Source: Trichococcus sp. K1Tr (GTDB lineage: Bacteria; Bacillota; Bacilli; Lactobacillales; Aerococcaceae). From it: DNA of 64,000 nucleotides. Each line of letters begins with the position of its first letter. The first letter of the stretch is position 1. Of the stretch, positions 1 through 8,760 are shown piece after piece. Made by a program: the position numbers and the translations under genes. The notes below the pieces were generated by a model. The model was not told the origin of the DNA and did not search any database. It saw nothing but the letters and a program-made list of their open reading frames with translations. The stretch covers positions 1 through 64,000 of the forward strand of contig NZ_JAQMHR010000003.1 in NCBI RefSeq assembly GCF_028309625.1, given 5' to 3'.

Positions 1-9
1 CTTGAAAAA

Positions 10-126
10 TGTGCGGTGACGATGGCAAGAAGGTCACACCTGTTCCCATCTCGAACACAGAAGTTAAGCTTCTTAGCGCCGATTGTAGTGAAGGGTTTCC
101 CTTTGTGAGAGTAGGACGTTGCCGCG
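10..126 (+). rRNA. rrf: 5S ribosomal RNA
   Basis: The stretch has the 5S layout: terminal helix TGTGCGGTG pairing with the GCCGCGC region near 120-126, the conserved CCCATCTCGAACACAGAAGT block in the middle and the GAGAGTAGGACG block near the 3' end. The length of about 117 nt is normal. It is the last gene of an rRNA operon whose 16S and 23S genes would lie upstream of the window. The exact ends are estimated by pairing. No tRNA gene follows. Confidence 0.95.
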
Positions 127-133
127 CAAACGA

Positions 134-175
134 AAAGCAAGCATGCAGGGTATCCCTGATGCTTGCTTTTTTTTG
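134..175 (+). terminator. Rho-independent terminator of the rRNA operon
   Basis: AGCAAGCAT followed by CAGGG pairs with CCCTG and ATGCTTGCT, with one bulged G, and a run of eight T follows. It sits directly after 5S rRNA and ends the operon. Confidence 0.9.
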
Positions 176-197
176 CATTTTTTCGGATTAATTCGAG

Positions 198-815
198 TTA
201 TTGATTTTGTTTCCCAAACAGCTGCACAGCATACAGAAATTCCCCGTCATAATGGACGCCGATGCCTACCTCCAGGAAATCGGGATGAATCATATTCGCG
301 TAATGCCCTTCACTTTCCACCCATCCATCGAACAAAAATTCGGCCATACCTGCTTCGTCCTTGAAATAGGTCGCCATTGCCAGATTTTCTCCAACCGTTT
401 GATAAGGGTACCAGTAATCCTCGGTCTGGATGACCGTGTAAAAATCGGTTCCATCCGGCCGGGTGTGCGAAAACGATGTCTGGGTTTCGATGGCCCGGTG
501 ATCGGCCGCCGCTTTAAGCGTTTCGTTCTTCGCAAGGGGAAGTAAGCCTTGCTCCAAGCGAAGCTCATTCAGCAAAACCATGATTTTATCTTCCACTAGG
601 GTATAGTCGATTTCATCAGGTCGGGTGAAGGGCGCTATTAGCAGGTCGACGCCTTCAGGGCTTGTCAGCACTTGAATTTTCTCAGCCACATCCGTTTGGA
701 CTGTTTGCTCGAGAAACGGGAATTTTTCGTTCAAAGCATTACGGTTTATTCCGTATCCGACCAACAACGCTGCTATGACAGTGAACAGCAAGCCTCTAAT
801 GATTCGCATCCGCAC
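198..815 (-). CDS. CAP-domain (YkwD/SCP-like) secreted or anchored protein
   Basis: A 205-residue protein with an N-terminal hydrophobic segment (about residues 5-22, after basic MRMRIIR) that should act as signal peptide or membrane anchor. The C-terminal two thirds form a CAP domain: a helix with DHRAIETQ, then FSHTRPDGT, GENLA and HYANMIHPDF, the usual order of CAP motifs in YkwD-type bacterial proteins. Such proteins act outside the cell; their biochemical role is mostly unknown, though some relate to the envelope or sporulation. It is convergent with the rRNA operon and stands alone. The family call is firm; function is not assigned. Confidence 0.85.
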   Translation of the reverse strand: MRMRIIRGLLFTVIAALLVGYGINRNALNEKFPFLEQTVQTDVAEKIQVLTSPEGVDLLIAPFTRPDEIDYTLVEDKIMVLLNELRLEQGLLPLAKNETLKAAADHRAIETQTSFSHTRPDGTDFYTVIQTEDYWYPYQTVGENLAMATYFKDEAGMAEFLFDGWVESEGHYANMIHPDFLEVGIGVHYDGEFLYAVQLFGKQNQ

Positions 816-1012
816 CGCTCCTTTCAGATTTTCGAATAGTTTATTACTGGAAGATAGCCAGTAGATTCAAGTATGTTTCCATTATAGTCAATTCTCCGCA
901 CAATGTCCTGAAGAAAGTCTGGGATTCGTTTTTTGATCGGTAATTTGCTAAAATGAGGGTAAGGGTCGAAAGATGGAAACCTGTTGTGCGGATTGCTGAA
1001 GGGGGAATTCCT

Positions 1013-1870
1013 ATGAACAAAAGGTTTGGATTGTTGCTTGTTGCCTGTGCAGGTGTCTTTGCTGCATGCCAAAATGAAACTGAAAGTGCGACCGTAGATT
1101 CTTTGGTGAGCGAAGAATCTACGGTTGCTGCCGAGGCTGAGGAAAGTGTAACCAAAACGATCCTTTTTTCAAGCGGTGTAAAGGACGGAATCACCAGAGG
1201 CGACAAATATAATTATTTTGCGTTAGAAGGTAGCGCTGAAGGCTATGATCAAGTGACGATCATCATCGAAGGAACGGCTGTCGACTACCGCGAGACGAAC
1301 AACGTGTGGGAGTTCGATTATCCTTATCAAGGACCTAGTGTAGAAACGGAAATTACCTTCACAACGGATACATCCGTCATCTATGGCGATACCGGGATCG
1401 AACTGGCTGATCTTGCTCCTGAAAGTTATGTCACCATAACTTTTATGCCCAATGAGAACCCAACGATAACTCCGCCCGCCTTTACGGTCAATGAGGGTGA
1501 AGCGCAAAACTTTTTGAGCGACGATTCCGGGATAAATGAATTGGTGACGGTAACGGAAATCCGGGAAATAGATGCGCTGGAGGAACTCAATCCGCTTGGG
1601 GAAAACCTGTTGGAAGTGGAAATACAATATGTCAACAACGGCAGCGTAGATACCTATATCGCGCCCAACTACTTTTCGGCACTTGATGCCGAGGGGAAGA
1701 ACTTGCCTTTGCGCTATACCCATTTCTGGCTGCATACTGTCGCACCCGGGGAGTCCTTCACAGATAAGGTTTATTTTGACATCACCAGTGAAGGGCCGTA
1801 TGCCATCCAATTTTTTGATGGTGCTTGGATCGACAGCGAGGAAGCGGGCGGGACAGTCAACGATATCTAG
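1013..1870 (+). CDS. Putative lipoprotein with C-terminal Ig-like (DUF4352/DUF5067-like) domain
   Basis: The open frame reaches back to 953, but the ATG at 1013 follows GAAGGGGGAATTCCT and starts a typical lipoprotein signal, MNKRFGLLLVACAGVFAAC, so 285 residues are annotated. Cys19 would be lipidated after signal peptidase II cleavage. A Glu/Ser/Thr-rich linker follows, then a middle beta-rich part, then a region around 180-275 (VEIQYVNNGS, VAPGESFTDKVYF) that resembles extracellular Ig-like domains such as DUF4352 or DUF5067. The domain call is by general appearance only. No operon partner; function unknown. Confidence 0.7.
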   Translation: MNKRFGLLLVACAGVFAACQNETESATVDSLVSEESTVAAEAEESVTKTILFSSGVKDGITRGDKYNYFALEGSAEGYDQVTIIIEGTAVDYRETNNVWEFDYPYQGPSVETEITFTTDTSVIYGDTGIELADLAPESYVTITFMPNENPTITPPAFTVNEGEAQNFLSDDSGINELVTVTEIREIDALEELNPLGENLLEVEIQYVNNGSVDTYIAPNYFSALDAEGKNLPLRYTHFWLHTVAPGESFTDKVYFDITSEGPYAIQFFDGAWIDSEEAGGTVNDI

Positions 1871-1940
1871 CTGACTGAAGGATATCGAAAAACTACGGAA
1901 AATTGTCCCGTAAAAGGATTGCGCTAATTAATGGATAAAA

Positions 1941-1984
1941 AGGAAACAGCCTTGTGCAGCGAAAGCTGAACAGGGCTGTTCTTA
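1941..1984. terminator. Hairpin terminator between convergent genes
   Basis: AACAGCCTTG pairs with CAGGGCTGTT (10 bp with one G-T pair). The T-rich flank (TTTCCTTTTTA) is on the minus strand, so it most likely terminates the universal stress protein gene; it may also act on the lipoprotein transcript. Confidence 0.65.
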
Positions 1985-2023
1985 CGTTTTCTGAGGTACG
2001 GCTGCAAAAATTGTGCGCTACTT

Positions 2024-2458
2024 TTAGGTACGGACAACCAAAACATCACACGGTGCATGACGGACCACATAGTTAGAGACCGATCCAACAAAAGCCCTGG
2101 TGATCGCACCTTTGCCGGTCGCTCCGATGACAATAAGATCGATGTTGTATTCTTTTGGAAATGCTTCAGCGATCAACGTCATTGGGTTGCCGTTGGTTAC
2201 AGACTTCTTGATTTCAATCCCTTCATTTGTAGCGAATGTCATCATTTCATCGAGGAATTCATATTCCATATCCTTGTATGCTTCCGTCAATCTGGATTCA
2301 TATTCAGGGCTAAGAGGAACATTGCGTGTGTCCTTGACGTAGATTAGATGTAACGCGGCGTTATTGCGTTTGGCAATGGCAACAGCTTTTTTGAACGAAT
2401 CTTCTGACTGACCTGAACCATCAACGGGAACCAAAATATTTTTGTATTCTGCTAACAT
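2024..2458 (-). CDS. Universal stress protein, UspA family
   Basis: A 144-residue single-domain Usp protein. It opens with the strand KNILVPVDGSGQSEDSF and ends with VIGATGKGAITRAFVGSVS plus CDVLVVR, which carries the ATP-binding G-2x-G-9x-G-S pattern, so an ATP-binding UspA subtype is likely. These cytoplasmic dimers accumulate in starvation and stress; the direct activity is unclear. The ATG has a strong AAAGGAG site upstream. A cre-like sequence lies about 30 bp before the start (2488-2501), which would fit growth-rate or carbon control. Confidence 0.92.
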   Translation of the reverse strand: MLAEYKNILVPVDGSGQSEDSFKKAVAIAKRNNAALHLIYVKDTRNVPLSPEYESRLTEAYKDMEYEFLDEMMTFATNEGIEIKKSVTNGNPMTLIAEAFPKEYNIDLIVIGATGKGAITRAFVGSVSNYVVRHAPCDVLVVRT

Positions 2459-2487
2459 TTCTACCCGCTCCTTTTTGATTTTTGTTC

Positions 2488-2501
2488 AGAAAACGCTTCC
2501 T
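2488..2501 (-). promoter_or_regulatory. Possible CcpA (cre) site upstream of usp
   Basis: AGAAAACGCTTCCT matches 12 of 14 positions of the catabolite-response consensus TGAAANCGNTTNCA, including the GAAANCGNTTNC core, and lies just upstream of the stress protein gene. Based on sequence match only. Confidence 0.3.
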
Positions 2502-2627
2502 ACATTCATTCTACAACAATAAGGTTTGAAAAGGAAGCCGGGAACAGGTGACAAAAATGAGAATTATTTGGCGGAACTATTAAAAATAAATGAAGCATGC
2601 TAAAATGAGTTTACGAAAAAGAAAGGA

Positions 2628-3179
2628 ATGAAGGCGGATATGACGGAAGCGAACCAAGAACGGGAGATCAGATTTTGCAGGCAGACGAAGGTGATTCAGA
2701 CGCACCATGTCTTTCCGTTCGATTCAAATTACCATGGTACTTTGTTCGGCGGTAAACTGATGAGCATGATCGATGATTGTGCGGCAATTTCTGGGGAGCG
2801 TTTCGGTCGTACGACCAATGTGACCGCATCGGTGGACACATTGAACTTCATCAAGCCGCTTCCGACAGGGCACTCAGTCTGCATCGATACGTTTGTGTCC
2901 GGAGCAGGGAAGACTTCCATGGAAATCTTCACAAAAGTGACCGGGGAGAATCTTCGGACGGGTGAACGTTACTTGGCGGCTACCTGCTTTTTGACCTTTG
3001 TGGCGCTTCCTGATGAAAATGGGGATAAAGTCTGTCTTCCGAAAATCGTACCGGAAACGGTCGAGGAAAAATTCATCAACAGCGGGTATGAAGAAAGACG
3101 GCAAAAGCGTAGAGCCGATCTTGACTACCAAAAAGAGTTGCATGAGCATCTCACGATTGAAATACCTTGGGCAGACTAG
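2628..3179 (+). CDS. Acyl-CoA thioesterase, hotdog fold (YkhA-like)
   Basis: A 183-residue protein with one hotdog domain. HHVFPFDSNYHGTLFGGKLMSMIDDCAAISGERF matches the core of the YkhA/BACH acyl-CoA hydrolases, where the Asn and following Asp region form the active site, and VDTLNFIKPLPTGH the second conserved block. It would release CoA from short- to long-chain acyl-CoA in the cytoplasm. Two starts are possible: ATG 2628 after GAAAGG, or ATG 2640 after AAGGCGGA; the second removes only four residues. It stands alone before the malolactic/malic enzyme gene. Confidence 0.85.
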   Translation: MKADMTEANQEREIRFCRQTKVIQTHHVFPFDSNYHGTLFGGKLMSMIDDCAAISGERFGRTTNVTASVDTLNFIKPLPTGHSVCIDTFVSGAGKTSMEIFTKVTGENLRTGERYLAATCFLTFVALPDENGDKVCLPKIVPETVEEKFINSGYEERRQKRRADLDYQKELHEHLTIEIPWAD

Positions 3180-3267
3180 CGTTTGCAGTCAGAAACAGCG
3201 CGGCAAGCCTTGATTTGAACAGCATGGAAAGAAATACATACAAATGATGGAGCAGGAGTGTGTCAAC

Positions 3268-4899
3268 GTGTCGAATACTAACGGAAAAAATTTATTGAGT
3301 CAGCCATTTTTTAACAAAGGGACCGCATTCACTTTGGAAGAACGGGCAACACTTGGATTGGAAGGTCTATTGCCGACCGCAGTCCGCACATTGGAAGAGC
3401 AGGGAGAGATTGTCTATGCCCAATTAGGCCATCTGAGCGATGCCTATTCCAAACAGAAGCATCTGATGAATATCTACGCCCAGAATCGTGTGCTTTTTTA
3501 CCATGTCATCGGGAAACACGTGACTGAGTTGTTGCCGGTCATCTATACGCCGACCATCGCCGACACGGTCATGAATTATTCGCGGGATTACCAGATTCCC
3601 CAGGATGCGGTCTATTTGGATGTGAATCGCCCGGAAGCTATCCGCAGCGCTTTGCTGAACGGTAGCAAAGGTATGGATGAAGAAATCAAAATGATGGTCA
3701 TCACGGATGGCGAAGGGGTGCTTGGGATCGGCGATTGGGGCATCCAGGGCATCGCGATTTCGATCGGGAAACTTGCCGTCTACACGGTCGCTTCAGGATT
3801 GAATCCGCAACAGGTGTTGCCGATTGTGATCGATGCGGGCACAAATAACCAAGAGCTGTTGGAAGATCCCTTCTACCTCGGCAACAAGCATAAACGCGTG
3901 ACTGGAGAGGCTTATTACCCGTTCATCGAAACGTTTGTTGCAGAGGCTTCCGCGCTGTTCCCGGATGTATTGTTCCACTGGGAAGATTTCGGCCGCGACA
4001 ACGCCGCCAATATTCTGGAACAGTACCGCGATAAGATCTGCACGTTCAATGATGACATCCAAGGGACCGGCGTGATGATGTCGGCTGCGATGGATTCGGT
4101 AGTCAGGGTCACTGATAAGCCGATCACGGAACATAAAATCCTTGTTTTCGGAGGCGGGACTGCCGGTGTCGGCGTTTCCGACCAAATCCTCATGGAGATG
4201 CTGCTGCAAGGTGCCGACAGCGAAGAAGCCCGCAAACAGTTTTACATGGTGGATCGCTACGGTCTGGTCACTGATGATATGGCAGACCTGACGCCGGGCC
4301 AGCAAAAATATGCGCGCGCCGTGGATGAATTCCCTACACAGCTGACCGATTTGGCTGAAATCATCGATGCCGTCAAACCGACTGTGCTGATTGGTACATC
4401 AGGCCAAGCCGGTGCCTTTACGGAAGCGGTCGTCCAGAAGATGGCCGCATACAATGAACGTCCGGCAATCATGCCGATCTCCAATCCGACCAGATTATGC
4501 GAAGCAAAGGCTTCGGATGTCATCGCTTGGTCCGAGGGAAGAGCGTTGGTCGTCACCGGCAGCCCATCCGATCCGATCGCATACAATGGCGTGGACTATA
4601 AAATCGGGCAAGCGAACAACGCCTTATTGTATCCGGGCTTAGGCTTCGGGATCGTCATCGCCAAAGCGAAGACAGTGACGGACAGAATGCTGTCCGCTGC
4701 AGCGCACGGCATCACTTCCCTGCAGAACTTGGAGGAAGCGGGAGCAGCGATTTTGCCGCCGGTTTCCCAGTTGCGCGAAGCATCGAAATTGGTTGCGGCA
4801 GCCGTCATCCAAGCAGCCATCGAAGATGGCGTAAATGGTGTTGAAATAACGGACCCGATGGAGGCTGTCGAAGCTGCCATCTGGAAAGCGGAATATTAG
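3268..4899 (+). CDS. mleA: Malolactic enzyme / NAD-dependent malic enzyme
   Basis: It decarboxylates L-malate, to L-lactate if malolactic or to pyruvate if a true malic enzyme. From GTG 3268, nine bases after AGGAG, it has 543 residues, close to the roughly 541 of Oenococcus and Lactococcus malolactic enzymes. An ATG at 3244 is possible but less well placed. FFNKGTAFTLEERATLGLEG near the N-terminus and the C-terminal IWKAEY resemble malolactic enzymes. DGEGVLGIGDWG, HWEDFGRDNA and FNDDIQGTG carry the metal and substrate residues; VFGGGTAGVG is the NAD-binding loop. No malate permease (mleP) or LysR regulator (mleR) is adjacent; fumC follows after 50 bp. Which product is made cannot be read from sequence. 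Confidence 0.85.
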   Translation: MSNTNGKNLLSQPFFNKGTAFTLEERATLGLEGLLPTAVRTLEEQGEIVYAQLGHLSDAYSKQKHLMNIYAQNRVLFYHVIGKHVTELLPVIYTPTIADTVMNYSRDYQIPQDAVYLDVNRPEAIRSALLNGSKGMDEEIKMMVITDGEGVLGIGDWGIQGIAISIGKLAVYTVASGLNPQQVLPIVIDAGTNNQELLEDPFYLGNKHKRVTGEAYYPFIETFVAEASALFPDVLFHWEDFGRDNAANILEQYRDKICTFNDDIQGTGVMMSAAMDSVVRVTDKPITEHKILVFGGGTAGVGVSDQILMEMLLQGADSEEARKQFYMVDRYGLVTDDMADLTPGQQKYARAVDEFPTQLTDLAEIIDAVKPTVLIGTSGQAGAFTEAVVQKMAAYNERPAIMPISNPTRLCEAKASDVIAWSEGRALVVTGSPSDPIAYNGVDYKIGQANNALLYPGLGFGIVIAKAKTVTDRMLSAAAHGITSLQNLEEAGAAILPPVSQLREASKLVAAAVIQAAIEDGVNGVEITDPMEAVEAAIWKAEY

Positions 4900-4949
4900 G
4901 AAAAAAACATATCCAAAAACGGAAGAAACGACAGGAAGGAACGGGATGA

Positions 4950-6311
4950 ATGGAATATCGGATTGAACATGACTCATTAGGGGAAGTAAAAGTAGCAGCG
5001 GATAAATTATGGGGTGCACAGACACAGCGCAGCCTGGAAAATTTCAAGATCGGAATCGAAAAGATTCCGATGGAAGTCATTTACGCATTGGTCGAAATCA
5101 AGCGGGCTGCCGCAGCCTCAAACCATGAAGTCGGTTTGTTGGATGAGACAGTGGCAAAGGGCATCCTTTTGGCGGCTGATGAAGTGCTTGAAGGGAAATG
5201 GGACGATCAATTTCCTTTGTCGGTATGGCAGACCGGAAGCGGCACGCAATCCAATATGAACGTGAACGAAGTGCTAGCGAACCGGGGCAACCAGCTTGTT
5301 GACGGCGGCATCCATCCCAACGACCATGTGAACAAGGGCCAGAGTTCCAATGATACATTCCCGGCTGCCATGCACATTGCCGGCGTACTGTACATTAAAA
5401 ACAAACTGTACCCGGCGATTGAGCAAATGATCGGCACACTGACCCGCTTGGAGCAGGAGAATGCGGCGATCGTCAAATTGGGACGTACCCATCTGCAGGA
5501 TGCGACGCCATTGACATTAGGCCAGGAAATCAGCGCATGGCGCGTCATGCTTGAAGAAACCAAGTCCATGATCGAGGACTCCTTGAAATACATGCGACAA
5601 GTAGCCTTAGGCGGGACAGCTGTCGGAACGGGACTGAACGCCGATCCGATCTTCATCCAAAAAACGATCGAAAAGGTTGCGGAACGCACGGGCGAGCCCT
5701 TCGTCGGTGCAGAAAACAAATTCCATGCGCTGACCAGCAAGGATGCTTTCGTGCATACGCACGGGGCAGTCAAAGCATTGGCGGCCAATTTCTACAAGAT
5801 CGCAAATGATGTCCGTTGGCTGGCGAGCGGTCCGAGAAGCGGAATCGGTGAAATCAGCATCCCGATGAATGAGCCGGGAAGTTCAATCATGCCCGGAAAA
5901 GTCAATCCGACCCAATCCGAAGCCGTGACGATGGCTTGCATCCAAGTGATGGGCAACGACAGCGCCATCGGATTTGCGGCTTCGCAAGGTTCTTTCCAGC
6001 TGAACACTTATATGCCGCTCATCGTGAATAGCTTCATGCAATCTGTCCGCCTGCTTGCGGATGCGCTGATTAGCTTTGATGAAAACTGCGCGAGCGGAAT
6101 CAAGGCGGAACAGGACAAAATCAACCATAACCTGACCAATTCCTTGATGTTGGTGACTGCTTTGAACCCGTACATCGGCTATGAGAAAGCAGCCAAAATC
6201 GCCCAGAAGGCTTTCGTGGACGGCACTTCCTTGAAAGAGGCGGCTGTCGCGATGGGGCATGTCACTGCTGAAGAGTTCGATCAATACGTGGATCCGATGA
6301 AGATGGTATAA
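4950..6311 (+). CDS. fumC: Class II fumarate hydratase
   Basis: Interconverts fumarate and L-malate in the cytoplasm. The 453-residue length is typical for the iron-independent class II enzyme. Visible motifs are GSGTQSNMNVNEV, the substrate-binding GQSSNDTFPAAMH, the GRTHLQDATPLTLGQE block with the catalytic His, and the fumarase/aspartase signature GSSIMPGKVNPTQSEA. The start follows AGGAAGGAACGGG. It lies 50 bp after the malolactic/malic enzyme gene and both are probably co-transcribed, linking fumarate, malate and lactate or pyruvate. A weak terminator follows. Confidence 0.95.
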   Translation: MEYRIEHDSLGEVKVAADKLWGAQTQRSLENFKIGIEKIPMEVIYALVEIKRAAAASNHEVGLLDETVAKGILLAADEVLEGKWDDQFPLSVWQTGSGTQSNMNVNEVLANRGNQLVDGGIHPNDHVNKGQSSNDTFPAAMHIAGVLYIKNKLYPAIEQMIGTLTRLEQENAAIVKLGRTHLQDATPLTLGQEISAWRVMLEETKSMIEDSLKYMRQVALGGTAVGTGLNADPIFIQKTIEKVAERTGEPFVGAENKFHALTSKDAFVHTHGAVKALAANFYKIANDVRWLASGPRSGIGEISIPMNEPGSSIMPGKVNPTQSEAVTMACIQVMGNDSAIGFAASQGSFQLNTYMPLIVNSFMQSVRLLADALISFDENCASGIKAEQDKINHNLTNSLMLVTALNPYIGYEKAAKIAQKAFVDGTSLKEAAVAMGHVTAEEFDQYVDPMKMV

Positions 6312-6326
6312 TTTTTTTCCGACGGA

Positions 6327-6364
6327 GTGCGGGTCGACAGGCAAGCCCAGTCGATCCGCTTTTG
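6327..6364 (+). terminator. Probable terminator after fumC
   Basis: GCGGGTCGAC pairs with GTCGATCCGC (10 bp, one G-T pair) followed by TTTT only, so a modest terminator. Confidence 0.6.
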
Positions 6365-6407
6365 TTGTCTATTGTTTTGAAACAGATTGAAAATAGGAGG
6401 TTACTTC

Positions 6408-6971
6408 GTGGATATTACCTTGGAATTGATGAAGCACAGCATTTTGGAAGGCGAGCGGATCCTGCTGCGTCCAGTCGGTTTGGCGGATGCTCCGGATATG
6501 TACGAGTATGCTTCCGATGAGAAAACGACCCGGTTTGTCTTCGAAACGCACCGCGATCGGGCGATGACGGAGGAAGCCATCGCGAATTACTTCATGGCGG
6601 CGCCTGCGGGAAAGTATGCAATCGTAGTGAGGGACACCAAAAAGATGATCGGGACGATCGATATCCGTCCGAACCCGACCGACCGCATTGCGGAAATAGG
6701 CTACACCTTGAACAAAGATTTCCACGGAAACGGCTATATGACGGAAGCCGGAAAGATCGTCACGACACTGGCTTTTGAAGTTTTAGAAATGGAAAAAGTT
6801 TTTGCGATGCATGATATCCTGAACCCGGCTTCGGGCGAAGTGATGAAGCGTATCGGGATGCAGCCGGAGGGCGTATTGCGCAGACACAAAGTCTTCAAAG
6901 GGCGCAGCTGCGACATGGCTTACTACGGGATTTTGAAAGAAGAATATTTCCGACAAGCGAGGGAAGCCTGA
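6408..6971 (+). CDS. GNAT family N-acetyltransferase (RimJ/RimL-like)
   Basis: The open frame begins at a TTG at 6387, but GTG 6408 lies seven bases after a perfect AGGAGG, so 187 residues are annotated. LEGERILLRPVGLADAPDMYEYASDE is the usual start of the RimJ/RimL acetyltransferase branch, IGYTLNKDFHGNGYMTEA holds the acetyl-CoA pyrophosphate-binding loop, and FAMHDILNPASGEVMKRIGM is the last conserved motif. Members acetylate protein N-termini, antibiotics or small amines; the substrate here is unknown. It is flanked by the fumC terminator and the proS promoter. Confidence 0.85.
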   Translation: MDITLELMKHSILEGERILLRPVGLADAPDMYEYASDEKTTRFVFETHRDRAMTEEAIANYFMAAPAGKYAIVVRDTKKMIGTIDIRPNPTDRIAEIGYTLNKDFHGNGYMTEAGKIVTTLAFEVLEMEKVFAMHDILNPASGEVMKRIGMQPEGVLRRHKVFKGRSCDMAYYGILKEEYFRQAREA

Positions 6972-6985
6972 ACGGTAAAAAAGCA

Positions 6986-7014
6986 TTGCTATTTCAGAGA
7001 TTTTCTCATACAAT
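6986..7014 (+). promoter_or_regulatory. Sigma-A promoter of the T-box/proS transcript
   Basis: TTGCTA at 6986-6991 and TACAAT at 7009-7014 with a 17-bp spacer. Transcription would start near 7020, ahead of the T-box leader. Confidence 0.65.
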
Positions 7015-7039
7015 AATTAGTGATTGAATGTAAGGAACA

Positions 7040-7268
7040 GTAAATGGATGATGGGCAAAGAGAGTCTTTCCTAGGCTGGAAGAGGGACCCCCACTGATCC
7101 GTTGAACCTACCTGACAGTATGCCTTAGAAATATGGCCGGTTTTCTGCCGTTATCAGATGTTGAGTTGGGCTTTCGCCAATAATGAAAGCCAATGAAGGT
7201 GGTACCGCGGAAATACATCAGGAAAGTATATTTCGTCCTTGTTAAGGATGGATTATGCTTATTTTTTT
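7040..7268 (+). promoter_or_regulatory. T-box leader (tRNA-Pro responsive) of proS
   Basis: The leader has a GA-rich stem I start (AAAGAGAGT near 7059), a specifier candidate GAA-CCT-A with the proline codon CCT at 7107-7109, a GGCTTT/AAAGCC helix, and the antiterminator T-box GAAGGTGGTACCGCGG at about 7194-7210. The terminator hairpin follows: AAGTATATTTCGTCCTT (7224-7240) pairs with AAGGATGGATTATGCTT (7244-7260), then a T run. Uncharged tRNA-Pro should stabilise the antiterminator and switch on proS. The T-box itself is certain; the specifier was identified by eye. Confidence 0.92.
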
Positions 7269-7310
7269 GCAATCAAATAAGAAGAATATTTTAAAATCAG
7301 GAGGAAAAAC

Positions 7311-8750
7311 ATGAGTAACTTACAAAAAGAAGATTTTTCGGCATGGTACATCCAAACCATCAAACAAGCTGATCTGATGGATTATTCACCTGTACGCGGC
7401 TGCATCATTTTTAAACCGGACAGCTATGAAATCTGGGAACATATCCAAGAGGAATTCAACGCACGTTTCAAAGAGGAAGGCATCCGCAACGCTTACTTCC
7501 CGATGCTGATTCCGGAGTCATTCTTCACAAAAGAAAAAGACCATATCGAAGGCTTCAGCCCGGAATTGCCATGGGTAACAGAAGCTGCCGGCGAAAAATT
7601 GGAAGAACGTTTGGCCTTGCGTCCAACATCGGAAACGATGATCGGTACGGCTTTCGGTGACTGGATCAATTCTTACCGCGATCTGCCGATGGAAATCAAC
7701 CAATGGGCGAACGTATTCCGTTGGGAAAAGAAAACCTTGCCGTTCTTGCGCACTTCCGAATTCCTTTGGCAAGAAGGACATACAGCCCATTCCGATGAAG
7801 AAGATGCGCGCCGTCGCACCATGCGTATGCTGCAAGTCTACAAAGAAGTCATCGAAGGTTTGTTGGCAGTGCCTGTCTACGAAGGGCAAAAAACGCCTTC
7901 AGAACGCTTTGCGGGTGCGGTTGATACCTACTCCGTAGAAGCGATGATGAAAGACGGAAAAGCAGTTCAGGCTGGCACTTCCCACTACATGGGCACAAAA
8001 TTCGCGGAAGCGTTCGACATCAAATACTTGAACCGCGATAACGAGCACGTTTATGCGCATACTACTTCTTGGGGCGTCTCCACACGTTTGATCGGTGCAA
8101 TGATCATGGTCCACGGCGATGAACAAGGATTGGTGTTGCCTCCTAAAGTCGCAGCGAAACAAGTTGTCTTGATGCCGGTTGGTCCATGGAAGAAGAAACC
8201 TGAAATCGTGGAACGTCTGGAAGTATTGCAAAAAGATCTGAAAGCTACCGGTATCCGCGTATTCTTGGACGACAGCGACAACTCGCCTGGATTCAAATTC
8301 AACGAGTGGGAACTGAAGGGCGTACCGATGCGCATCGAATTCGGACCGCGCGATATGGAAAACAACCAAGTGATGGTGAAAATGCGTGACCTTTCCGATA
8401 AAGTAGCTGTATCCTTGGATGAGATCATGGACTTCGTGCCGAAAGCATTGGACGAAATGCAAGTCCGTCTGTTGGAAACGGCCCGCGAAAACCGTAAAGC
8501 CAATGAATACACCAACATCGATACGTTGGACGAACTGAAAGCACATATCGAAGCGAAGAAAGCAGCCGGCGAAGTGCCTGGATTCGTGTTGGCAGGATGG
8601 GACGGCGAGCTTGAAACGGAAGCGAAGATCAAGGAAGAAACTGGCTTCACGACCCGCAACATGCCTTTCAACCCGCCAGTCGAAAAAACAACCTGTATCG
8701 TTTCAGGTAAACCAGCCAAACACACAGTTTGGTTAGCAAGAGCATATTAA
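7311..8750 (+). CDS. proS: Prolyl-tRNA synthetase, archaeal/eukaryotic type (ProS type 3)
   Basis: Charges tRNA-Pro with proline. The 479 residues are far shorter than the roughly 565-residue bacterial type, because the editing insertion is missing. Class II motif 1 falls near YEIWEHIQEEF, motif 2 at NVFRWEKKTLPFLRTSEFLWQEGHTAH and motif 3 at GVSTRLIGAMIMVHGDEQGLVLP. A C-terminal extension ending in WLARAY is characteristic of the type 3 enzymes. ATG follows AGGAGGAAAA. Control is by the T-box just upstream. Most lactic acid bacteria are expected to carry the bacterial type, so a second proS elsewhere, or replacement, should be considered. Confidence 0.95.
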   Translation: MSNLQKEDFSAWYIQTIKQADLMDYSPVRGCIIFKPDSYEIWEHIQEEFNARFKEEGIRNAYFPMLIPESFFTKEKDHIEGFSPELPWVTEAAGEKLEERLALRPTSETMIGTAFGDWINSYRDLPMEINQWANVFRWEKKTLPFLRTSEFLWQEGHTAHSDEEDARRRTMRMLQVYKEVIEGLLAVPVYEGQKTPSERFAGAVDTYSVEAMMKDGKAVQAGTSHYMGTKFAEAFDIKYLNRDNEHVYAHTTSWGVSTRLIGAMIMVHGDEQGLVLPPKVAAKQVVLMPVGPWKKKPEIVERLEVLQKDLKATGIRVFLDDSDNSPGFKFNEWELKGVPMRIEFGPRDMENNQVMVKMRDLSDKVAVSLDEIMDFVPKALDEMQVRLLETARENRKANEYTNIDTLDELKAHIEAKKAAGEVPGFVLAGWDGELETEAKIKEETGFTTRNMPFNPPVEKTTCIVSGKPAKHTVWLARAY

Positions 8751-8760
8751 GAGAATGAAG

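Noticed and set aside
119-545. Plus-strand open frames after 5S rRNA
   Set aside because: They overlap the rRNA terminator and the CAP-domain gene on the other strand and show no family features.
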